From Candidatus Brevefilum sp. (lineage in GTDB: Bacteria; Chloroflexota; Anaerolineae; Anaerolineales; Anaerolineaceae), in contig SKPR01000038.1 in assembly GCA_007119455.1 (NCBI GenBank), forward strand, positions 1-5,103: a stretch of 5,103 bases of DNA, read 5' to 3'. Positions 1 to 5,103 of the stretch are shown here, piece after piece. Numbering within the stretch: position 1 is the stretch's first letter; every line of letters begins with the position of its first letter. The notes below the pieces were generated by a model. That model had not been told where the DNA came from, did no database searches, and was given only the letters and a program-made list of their open reading frames with translations. Made by a program: the position numbers and the translations under genes.

Positions 1-939
1 GATGACCTGCTGGTTTACCGACGCAGTAAAGAAAAGTATCTGGTGGTTGTCAATGCATCCAATGACGACAAGGATTGGGCCTGGTTAAATGCGGTTCGCA
101 AGGGAGAGGTGTTGGTTGATAATCAATACCCCTGGGCTGTGGCATTTGGACGAAATGTGAGCTTGAGAAACCTGCGTGATCCGCAAGCTGGTGAAGACAT
201 GCTGGTCGATATTGCTCTTCAAGGGCCCAAATCACGCGACATCCTTCTCAAACTACGGAGTTCTTTGGTGGATCGCCAGGCCATCACCGGCTTAAAATGG
301 TCAGAGTTATGCGAAGCGACATTAAATGACATCCCCATGGTCGTCTCAAGAACGGGGTACACCGGTGAACGAATGGGATTCGAGTTGTTTGTCCACCCCG
401 ACAAAGCCGTTGACTTGTGGGAAAACTTGCTTGCTGCTGGTGAAAATATGGGTCTTAAACCCTGTGGTCTGGGCGCACGAGACTCACTCAGAACCGAAGC
501 CGGACTCCCGCTCTATGGTCATGAAATGGGGGGGTTGCTCAACCTTGGTGTTTCAGAAGCCGGTTTTAGCAGCTTCGTGAAACGCTATAAACCATGGTTT
601 ATTGGCAGGCAGGCTTTCCTCGATAAAGAACCTGATGTTGACCATGTTGTCGTTCGCTTCCGATTTGACGAAAAACGAACACGGATGGCTCACCTCGGAG
701 ACCCGGTGGTTGATGAGCGTGGTAAAGTCGTCGGAACAGTCACGAGTTGTGCCATTGATACGGAAGGGTCACTCACCGGCCAGGCATTCGTGTCCAAGAA
801 ATACCGTGATGAAGGTACATCCTTCTACATTTATCAAGGCTCACCACAAAAAGCCGGCAAAGCCCCGGCAGAACTTGAAAAAGGTGACCGGGTTACCTTG
901 CCAGCCCGAGCCACCGTCATCAGTAGATTTCCTAAATAA
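1..939 (+). CDS. gcvT: GcvT-family aminomethyltransferase (T-protein-like), 5' end cut by window
   Basis: This is the C-terminal 313 codons of a glycine cleavage T-protein family member. The family moves a one-carbon unit from an aminomethyl donor (lipoyl-bound on H-protein in the classical system) to tetrahydrofolate in the cytosol. The frame is open from base 1 and reads DDLLVYRRSKEKYLVVVNAS; this matches the conserved GG-x-x-DD segment of the folate site, so the catalytic-type Asp lies at the very edge and the N-terminus is missing. The GTG at 43 is internal and not the start. Visible landmarks are IALQGPKSRD, GYTGERMGFE (355-384), GLGARDSLRTEAGLPLYGHE (466-525), PWFIGRQAF where the linker meets the C-terminal barrel, and a GCV_T_C-type barrel running to VISRFPK. 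Two departures from the short canonical form are an extra stretch of about 30 residues before LALQGP-like IALQGP and one extra residue in the GYTGE-x-GFE loop. It lies 14 bases upstream of an aminotransferase. No gcvH or gcvP is seen, so another N-methyl donor such as a methylated glycine is possible. Family assignment is firm; exact substrate is not. Confidence 0.9.
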   Translation, partial: DDLLVYRRSKEKYLVVVNASNDDKDWAWLNAVRKGEVLVDNQYPWAVAFGRNVSLRNLRDPQAGEDMLVDIALQGPKSRDILLKLRSSLVDRQAITGLKWSELCEATLNDIPMVVSRTGYTGERMGFELFVHPDKAVDLWENLLAAGENMGLKPCGLGARDSLRTEAGLPLYGHEMGGLLNLGVSEAGFSSFVKRYKPWFIGRQAFLDKEPDVDHVVVRFRFDEKRTRMAHLGDPVVDERGKVVGTVTSCAIDTEGSLTGQAFVSKKYRDEGTSFYIYQGSPQKAGKAPAELEKGDRVTLPARATVISRFPK

Positions 940-944
940 GGAGA
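938..944 (+). promoter_or_regulatory. Strong Shine-Dalgarno site overlapping the gcvT stop codon
   Basis: AAGGAGA starts within the TAA of the upstream gene and sits 9 bases before the ATG at 954. It fixes the aminotransferase start and suggests translational coupling, because ribosomes ending on the GcvT-like gene stop directly over this site. No promoter or terminator fits in the 14-base gap. Confidence 0.85.
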
Positions 945-953
945 GAAATTTCT

Positions 954-2174
954 ATGCACACGTTATGGGACGAAAGATACGCACTCAGGACAGACCATAT
1001 TGGCAGTTCGGCAATCAGGGAGTTATTAAAGCTCACCGCCTTACCCGATGTGATTTCCTTTGCGGGCGGACTCCCAGCACCAGAACTCTTCCCCATTGAC
1101 AAATTCAAAGAAGCATCGGAAGTAGTACTCACAGAAATGGGTGAACGCGCGCTTCAGTACGGCACTACAGAAGGATATCAACCTTTACGAGAGATGATTG
1201 CAAAAAATGCAAGTAAGTATGGCATTCAAATCTCAGCAGACAATGTGATGATCACCTCGGGTTCACAACAAGCACTGGACTTGTTAGGCAGAATTTTCAT
1301 CAATCGCGGGGATCGAGTATTGGTCGAGTCACCGACTTACCTTGGTGCTATCCAGGCCTGGAATGCCTATGGAGTTAAATATGTCACCATTCCCTTCGAT
1401 GATGATGGGATGATGACAGATGTCCTTGAAACACGGTTACGAACCGGGCTCAAGTTTATTTATGTCTTACCCAACTTCCAAAATCCCACAGGTGTTACGC
1501 TTTCCCGGGAACGAAGGAAACAACTTGTTGAGATGGCCAATGCTTATGGCGTGCCCATCGTTGAAGATGATCCATATGGACAGCTTCGTTATGAAGGCGA
1601 ACACCTCCCACCCGTGGTGGTCCTCGATGATGAGATAAGGGCAAAGGAAGTGCCGATTTACAGCGGAAATGTGATCTACACCAGCACTTTCTCAAAGATC
1701 CTTGCGCCGGGATTGAGACTGGCCTGGGTCGTTGCACCAGAAGATGTTATCAGGAAGCTGGTCCAGGCGAAGCAGGGCTGTGACCTGCACACTTCAACCT
1801 TCAGCCAATTCATCGCATACCAGGTGGCTAACAGCGAGTGGATGAAGACCCATATAACGGCAATCCGCAAGACCTATAAAGAGCGGCGAGATATTATGCT
1901 TGAATCCCTGGAGCAATACATGCCAGACGGTGTTGAATGGACGCACCCGAAGGGCGGTTTGTTCTTGTGGGCTTCTTTACCTAATAACCTTGATACCAGC
2001 ACAATATTTCGATCAGCTGTTGAAGCAAAGGTTGCATTTGTCCCTGGTGGTCCGTTTCATCCCCTTGGAGGCGGTGAGAACACCATGCGCCTTAACTTCT
2101 CGAACGCCAAACCCGATCTGATCCGTGAAGGTATTAAACGACTGGCCACAGTGATAAAGGAAAATATCCAGTAA
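954..2174 (+). CDS. PLP-dependent class I/II aminotransferase, LysN / 2-aminoadipate aminotransferase-like
   Basis: A complete 406-residue fold-type I aminotransferase that moves an amino group between an amino acid and a 2-oxoacid in the cytosol. Seen in the sequence: the substrate segment IRELLKLTALP then SFAGGLPAPELFP (about 21-47), Y69 before G-T-T-E-G-Y, SGSQQALD (102-109) for the PLP phosphate, N177 in NPTG, D205 and Y208 in EDDPYG (pyridine nitrogen and O3' contacts), the Schiff-base K248 in STFSKILAPGLRLAW with R255, the QAKQGCDLHT segment (271-280), PKGGLFLW, VPGGPFHP, and R379 in MRLNFS for the substrate carboxylate. From memory, the alignment with Thermus LysN is close throughout, and S19/R22 fall where LysN uses S20/R23 to read acidic side chains. 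Length is normal for the family. The start is set by the AAGGAGA site. It probably shares a transcript with the GcvT-like gene and ends at a strong terminator. Substrate could be 2-aminoadipate, glutamate, or branched-chain, aromatic or kynurenine-type amino acids; this family is broad, so no gene symbol is given. All catalytic residues are intact. Confidence 0.93.
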   Translation: MHTLWDERYALRTDHIGSSAIRELLKLTALPDVISFAGGLPAPELFPIDKFKEASEVVLTEMGERALQYGTTEGYQPLREMIAKNASKYGIQISADNVMITSGSQQALDLLGRIFINRGDRVLVESPTYLGAIQAWNAYGVKYVTIPFDDDGMMTDVLETRLRTGLKFIYVLPNFQNPTGVTLSRERRKQLVEMANAYGVPIVEDDPYGQLRYEGEHLPPVVVLDDEIRAKEVPIYSGNVIYTSTFSKILAPGLRLAWVVAPEDVIRKLVQAKQGCDLHTSTFSQFIAYQVANSEWMKTHITAIRKTYKERRDIMLESLEQYMPDGVEWTHPKGGLFLWASLPNNLDTSTIFRSAVEAKVAFVPGGPFHPLGGGENTMRLNFSNAKPDLIREGIKRLATVIKENIQ

Positions 2175-2186
2175 GTCGTCATTCAT

Positions 2187-2223
2187 AAACAAAAAGCGTG
2201 TACGATTAACACGCTTTTTGTTT
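2187..2223. terminator. Bidirectional intrinsic terminator between convergent genes
   Basis: An inverted repeat pairs 2187-2201 with 2209-2223 (15 perfect base pairs, centred on AAGCGTG / CACGCTT) around the 7-base loop ACGATTA. The right arm ends in CTTTTTGTTTTT, giving a U-rich run for plus-strand transcripts. The left arm, read on the minus strand, ends in CTTTTTGTTTA, so it can also stop the minus-strand transcript. It begins 13 bases after the aminotransferase stop and lies about 85 bases beyond the kinase stop, which suits shared use by both units. Confidence 0.88.
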
Positions 2224-2229
2224 TTAAGT

Positions 2230-2307
2230 TTATTGTTTCGGCTCAGGTCGTTCTGCTGCTGAAGGTCGGGGGCCTCCATAGTCCATAGCATTCTGAGTAG
2301 TTACAGT
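2230..2307 (-). other. In-frame 25-codon extension after the kinase TGA, ending in TAA
   Basis: Directly after the kinase TGA (2310-2308), the same frame stays open for 25 codons, reading TVTTQNA then MDYGGPRPSAAERPEPKQ, to a TAA at 2232-2230. The tail is rich in Pro, Glu, Arg and Ala, like a disordered C-terminal tail. An open run of this length is not rare by chance (roughly three in ten under equal codon odds), so this is a lead, not a gene call. It could be a former C-terminus cut by a new stop, a low-level readthrough product, or a chance frame. No Shine-Dalgarno site supports the internal ATG at 2286 as an independent start. Apart from this frame and the nearby terminator, the 133-base gap at 2175-2307 shows nothing else. 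Confidence 0.3.
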
Positions 2308-4035
2308 TCAATAATATTTAGGATTGGTATGTTGCCAGATTTTGAAGTCCTTCAAAATCGAATCTCCGATGAATTCGCGCAGAATTGAATTATCAGGGAT
2401 CAGGTTGTGATCAATGGGTAGAAACCACTGTAAAAACTTTAATAAACGTTTTGCTTCAATATACTCCATTGTTCCATAGGGGACCTGCCTGAGCAGTGGT
2501 TCCACCAAGGGTTTGAGGGAGGTCAGTTCATAAGCCAATGCCGAATTAAACATCACATCGGCGTTCTCTTGATAGGGATAGATATGGCGTTTCTCACCCC
2601 GGCGTACCATTTCCCACTGACTGATCGTTTGTTGTGCTGTGTATCCACGATCACGGGAATCTCGCAAAATCCGTCGTAATTCCCGGGTGTCAGTCGTTGA
2701 AATCCGGTTATGGCGATCCAGATTCAATTGAGTCAGGCATGAGACATAGACCCGGTAAGTCTGTTCGGATGGAAAACCTTCCAGAAGTTTTGGATTCAGC
2801 CCATGAATACCCTCCAGGATAATCATTTGTCCCGGTTGTAATTGAACTTCTTCGCCAGGTTCGTTAACACCTTTCTTAAAGTTGTAGTGTCGCAACTGAA
2901 CTCTTTTACCGGCAATCAATTGTTTGATATGTTCATTCAATACAGACCTGTTGACGGCATCAATGTGCTCAAAATCATATTCACCAAATTCATCTTTAGG
3001 CGTTGCTTCACGATCAACAAAGTAATTGTCCATTTCGAGCGCAAAGGGTGATATACCTTCGGTCAGCAATTGTATGGTGAGTCGTTTGGCAAAAGTAGTT
3101 TTACCAGATGAACTTGGTCCAGCAATCAGGATCACGCGTGCATGATCCTTTCTTTTTCGAATATCGTTTGCAATTCTTGAGATTTGCTGAGCATGCAATG
3201 CCTCAGACACCAAAATGACTTCATTGATCCGGCTTTCCTTGATGGCATCATTTAAAGCACCCACACTTTGGATACCAAGGGTTTCGAGCCAACCCCCATA
3301 CTGACGAAAAGCAGCTAATAATTGTGGATTACTCGCCAGAGGCGACAAACGATCCGGTGCGTGTCTTCTTGGAAACCGCAAGACAAATCCTTCATCAACC
3401 AACCTGAGATCAAACCACTTCAAGTATCCGGTTGACGGAACCATATACCCATGATGGTAATCCCGCTTTCCATGTAGATCGTATAAGACCAGATCATCAC
3501 CCGGTCTGTAATTCAACAAACGCAATTTATCATCCTGGTCGTGTTTACGGAAGAATGCCTTGGCTTCTGATAACGGCACCTTTTCTTTGACCAGGGGGGC
3601 ATCTTCATCAACAAGGTCCCGCATTCGATTTTCAAGATCATCTAATAAATCTTGTTTGAAGGGTACGGCTTCCGGCACATGACAATAATAAGCACCAGAG
3701 GAGACAGAATGGTCGATGGTCAAAGTCCACTCAGGATAAAGATCCAAAAAAGCAACTTCCAACAAGAATGTCAATGACCTTCGATATATTCTGGCGCCAT
3801 CTGAATGCGTCATATCAATCGGAGTAACATTCGCATCGGCCGCTACCTTGAATGTCAGTTCGCGCAGGTCAGAATTGACAATGGCGCCCACGATCTGTGG
3901 CTTGATTGGGTCTTGAATTTTCTTCAAGAATTCCCCCACGGTTGTATGTCGTGGCCCAGACAAAACCATGCCATTTGGCAGGATAACTTCAACCGTATTC
4001 CTCATCTGTTCAATTATCTTAATCTTCTCATTCAT
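2308..4035 (-). CDS. TGS / ThrRS-SAD-like / uridine kinase fusion (nucleoside kinase family)
   Basis: A complete 575-residue cytosolic kinase, near the usual length (about 550) for this fusion family. Residues about 14-75 form a TGS domain (TVEVILPNGM, TTVGEFLKKI, AIVNSDLREL). Residues about 76-235 resemble the second additional domain of threonyl-tRNA synthetase (HSDGA at 77-81, LDLYPEWTLTI, VSSGAYYCHV, then PSTGYLKWFDLRL and GFVLRFP). Residues about 299-500 form a uridine kinase/phosphoribulokinase P-loop domain: Walker A GPSSSGKTT (306-314, K312), D336 in EMDNYF, YDFEHIDAVN, RHYNF, ILEGIHGLNP (407-414), and the LID-like TDTRELRRILRDSRDRG (448-464) followed by RRGEKRHIYPYQENADVMFN. The kinase motifs are intact, so phosphorylation of a nucleoside or other small hydroxyl substrate by ATP/GTP is expected; the true substrate is unknown. 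The HxxxH editing motif of ThrRS reads H77-S-D-G-A81, so the second His is lost and tRNA editing is unlikely. The ATG at 4035 is the first in-frame start after the upstream gene. It follows the glucodextranase-type gene by 41 bases. The stop is TGA, while the other three genes end in TAA. Confidence 0.9.
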   Translation of the reverse strand: MNEKIKIIEQMRNTVEVILPNGMVLSGPRHTTVGEFLKKIQDPIKPQIVGAIVNSDLRELTFKVAADANVTPIDMTHSDGARIYRRSLTFLLEVAFLDLYPEWTLTIDHSVSSGAYYCHVPEAVPFKQDLLDDLENRMRDLVDEDAPLVKEKVPLSEAKAFFRKHDQDDKLRLLNYRPGDDLVLYDLHGKRDYHHGYMVPSTGYLKWFDLRLVDEGFVLRFPRRHAPDRLSPLASNPQLLAAFRQYGGWLETLGIQSVGALNDAIKESRINEVILVSEALHAQQISRIANDIRKRKDHARVILIAGPSSSGKTTFAKRLTIQLLTEGISPFALEMDNYFVDREATPKDEFGEYDFEHIDAVNRSVLNEHIKQLIAGKRVQLRHYNFKKGVNEPGEEVQLQPGQMIILEGIHGLNPKLLEGFPSEQTYRVYVSCLTQLNLDRHNRISTTDTRELRRILRDSRDRGYTAQQTISQWEMVRRGEKRHIYPYQENADVMFNSALAYELTSLKPLVEPLLRQVPYGTMEYIEAKRLLKFLQWFLPIDHNLIPDNSILREFIGDSILKDFKIWQHTNPKYY

Positions 4036-4040
4036 AGCAT

Positions 4041-4044
4041 ACCT
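4041..4044 (-). promoter_or_regulatory. Weak ribosome binding site for the kinase
   Basis: AGGT lies 5 bases before the ATG at 4035 (minus-strand TAGGTATGCT then ATG). It is a poor match compared with the AAGGAGA of the aminotransferase. An out-of-frame ATG at 4040 opens only ATG-CTA-TGA, whose TGA overlaps the kinase start codon. The kinase may therefore be translated at a low level or depend on ribosomes arriving from the upstream gene. Confidence 0.45.
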
Positions 4045-4076
4045 ACGCGAATTATTCTTAAAATTATGCCAGCCGT

Positions 4077-5103
4077 TTATTGCTGGTTGGGGTAAAGCAT
4101 CGGAATTTGAACAAAATCATCCGGTCCGAGGGCATCAATTGACCCCTGGAGACTGGGATAATCAGACAAAATCGAAGCTTGCTCCAGATCTCCATCTTCC
4201 GGATAAACAAGGTCAATGATGCGAGTATGGTTGATATCCTCCGGCCCCCCACCGAAACGGTACTGGGCTGGTTCAGGTTCCACATCCCGGACCCGCCAAA
4301 CACCTTGAGACGGAAAGCCTTCCTGACCGAGAACCACAGCTGCGTAAGCCCATTCTTCAGGGTTGCCTTCGCCAAAAAAATGGCGTGGAACCCGCACAAT
4401 TACAGCGTTCCTAGCTGCGTCGACAACAATCCTCATTGAGCTCGAGGCTTCTGAATAAACAATTGGCGCCAGGGTTTCTGAGTCTACCTGCATGACCTGC
4501 GGGTTCCAACCTTCAGCCCAGATTGCATATTCCCAACCGTAATCCTCGGGCAGCGCGGCGTTCCTCCCGGGTAGCAACAATCTGGCTCCCGTACCCATTC
4601 CAGGGTCTTTATCAATATATACATCAAGTGTTTGGACAGAGAGCCCATTGGGTGATCCCCAGGGATTTTCAACCGGTCCTACAAACTCGAACGTCAACAC
4701 CAGGTTCTCGGCATCATAACCGACTTCAAAAGTTCTCACATCGAATACTGAGTCTTTGAAAACCGGGTCTTTCGGATAAATATAAGTGCCCGGACCATAA
4801 TCATCACCGATAGGATCGGTAACCCTTAAAATGATATTTATTTCGCCCAAATCAGGCATGACCAGGTTTGCAGGTCCACCAAATGGGTAAAGGAGTCCAT
4901 CCGGTTCAATCATTAAAGCCAGCTTTATTTCATCACCGGCTGAAAAATCACCCAATAAATTCAGCGGTATGGATATTTCAACCAGGTCTTCACCCATAAC
5001 AGCCTGGCCAGCATCCCGGTTAATCATAACCCAGCTTTCTTCTTCAGTTTGATATAATTCCAGGGTTTCACCACCCCGCCATTCAACAAATTTGTTCGCA
5101 CCA
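4077..5103 (-). CDS. C-terminal part of a probable secreted carbohydrate-active protein with glucodextranase C-terminal (DOMON-like) domain, 5' end cut by window
   Basis: The frame is open to the window edge (GANKFVEWRGGETLELYQTE before the ATG at 5027), so this is the last 341 residues of a longer protein and the ATG at 5027 is internal. Residues 1 to about 90 look like the end of a beta-sandwich (DLVEISIPLNLLG, GDEIKLALMIEPDG), perhaps a separate DOMON or CBM9-like module. From residue 96 the pattern is that of the glucodextranase C-terminal domain: DPIGDDYGPGTYIYP (96-110), NPWGSPNGLSVQTLDVYID (146-164), PGRNAALPEDYGWEYAIWAE (178-197), an EEWAYAAVVLGQEG strand, and FGGGPEDINHTRIIDLVYPE near the end. 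In known proteins this domain follows glycoside hydrolases such as glucodextranase and amylopullulanase and is thought to bind carbohydrate or the cell surface. The catalytic part, if any, and the signal peptide lie outside the window. No membrane anchor or sorting signal is seen in the C-terminal FVQIPMLYPNQQ. Alternatives are a GH57- or GH15-type enzyme or a non-catalytic binding protein. It is followed within 41 bases by the kinase. Confidence 0.85.
   Translation of the reverse strand, partial: GANKFVEWRGGETLELYQTEEESWVMINRDAGQAVMGEDLVEISIPLNLLGDFSAGDEIKLALMIEPDGLLYPFGGPANLVMPDLGEINIILRVTDPIGDDYGPGTYIYPKDPVFKDSVFDVRTFEVGYDAENLVLTFEFVGPVENPWGSPNGLSVQTLDVYIDKDPGMGTGARLLLPGRNAALPEDYGWEYAIWAEGWNPQVMQVDSETLAPIVYSEASSSMRIVVDAARNAVIVRVPRHFFGEGNPEEWAYAAVVLGQEGFPSQGVWRVRDVEPEPAQYRFGGGPEDINHTRIIDLVYPEDGDLEQASILSDYPSLQGSIDALGPDDFVQIPMLYPNQQ

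Noticed and set aside
43..939. GTG at 43 as the start of the GcvT-like gene.
   Set aside because: The frame is open to base 1 and the codons before it encode conserved T-protein sequence (DDLLVYR), so the gene starts outside the window.
602..1099. 165-codon plus-strand open frame spanning the end of the GcvT-like gene and the start of the aminotransferase.
   Set aside because: It overlaps two well-supported genes in another frame, shows no recognisable motif and has low-complexity, basic composition typical of a shadow frame.
2230..2286. Independent 18-codon small protein MDYGGPRPSAAERPEPKQ on the minus strand.
   Set aside because: No ribosome site precedes the ATG; it is better treated as the in-frame extension of the kinase.
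2013..2291. 92-codon minus-strand open frame running antisense into the aminotransferase 3' end.
   Set aside because: It passes through the terminator hairpin, has no ribosome site and most of it is the reverse complement of a conserved coding region.
4050..4067. Short direct repeat AATTAT twice in the same gap.
   Set aside because: Six-base AT-only repeats are expected by chance and there are only two copies.
4036..4076. Possible promoter in the gap before the kinase (minus-strand CATAAT, a 5-of-6 match to a -10 box).
   Set aside because: No matching -35 box lies at the right distance, and AT-rich gaps often give such matches by chance.
3968..4219. 83-codon plus-strand frame with a hydrophobic start, opposite the kinase start and the upstream gene's end.
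   Set aside because: The hydrophobic stretch is a by-product of reverse-complement coding bias; no Shine-Dalgarno site or conserved motif.
4064..4399. 111-codon minus-strand open frame inside the glucodextranase-type gene.
   Set aside because: It is a shifted frame of a gene with clear domain motifs; no evidence of a programmed frameshift.

Overview
The window holds four protein-coding genes on two convergent transcription units, with almost no non-coding space. Two genes are cut by the window edges. No RNA gene, insertion sequence, CRISPR array, long repeat or phage gene was seen. The gene content (a long-form GcvT-like protein, a LysN-like aminotransferase, a ThrRS-like/P-loop fusion kinase and a protein with a glucodextranase-type C-terminal domain) suggests a free-living bacterium, most plausibly Chloroflexota of the Anaerolineae type. 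This is inference from gene types; nothing in the window fixes the taxon.

Plus strand, 1-2174: the 3' 313 codons of a GcvT-family folate-dependent aminomethyltransferase, then a complete class I/II PLP aminotransferase. A strong Shine-Dalgarno sequence for the aminotransferase begins inside the gcvT stop codon, so the two are probably co-transcribed and partly coupled in translation. Both act on small amino acids or their one-carbon and amino groups. No gcvH, gcvP or lpd is present in the window, so a role in the classical glycine cleavage system is likely but not shown by context.

Middle, 2175-2307: a convergent intergenic gap with a long A/T-flanked hairpin at 2187-2223, which can act as an intrinsic terminator on either strand. 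Next to it, the kinase reading frame continues past its TGA for 25 more sense codons to a TAA.

Minus strand, 5103-2308: the 3' 341 codons of a probable secreted carbohydrate-active protein ending in a glucodextranase C-terminal (DOMON-like) domain. After 41 bases comes a complete 575-residue kinase made of a TGS domain, a ThrRS second-additional-domain-like region and a uridine kinase/phosphoribulokinase P-loop domain. The gap between them has no terminator, so they are probably one transcript. The functional link may be loose: one gene concerns extracellular polysaccharide, the other cytosolic nucleoside or sugar phosphorylation.

The window looks mostly like ordinary chromosomal metabolism. 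The points most worth a second look are the degenerate tRNA-editing-like module fused to the kinase, the in-frame extension after the kinase TGA, and the variant loops in the GcvT-like protein. I found no convincing evidence of a previously undescribed system.
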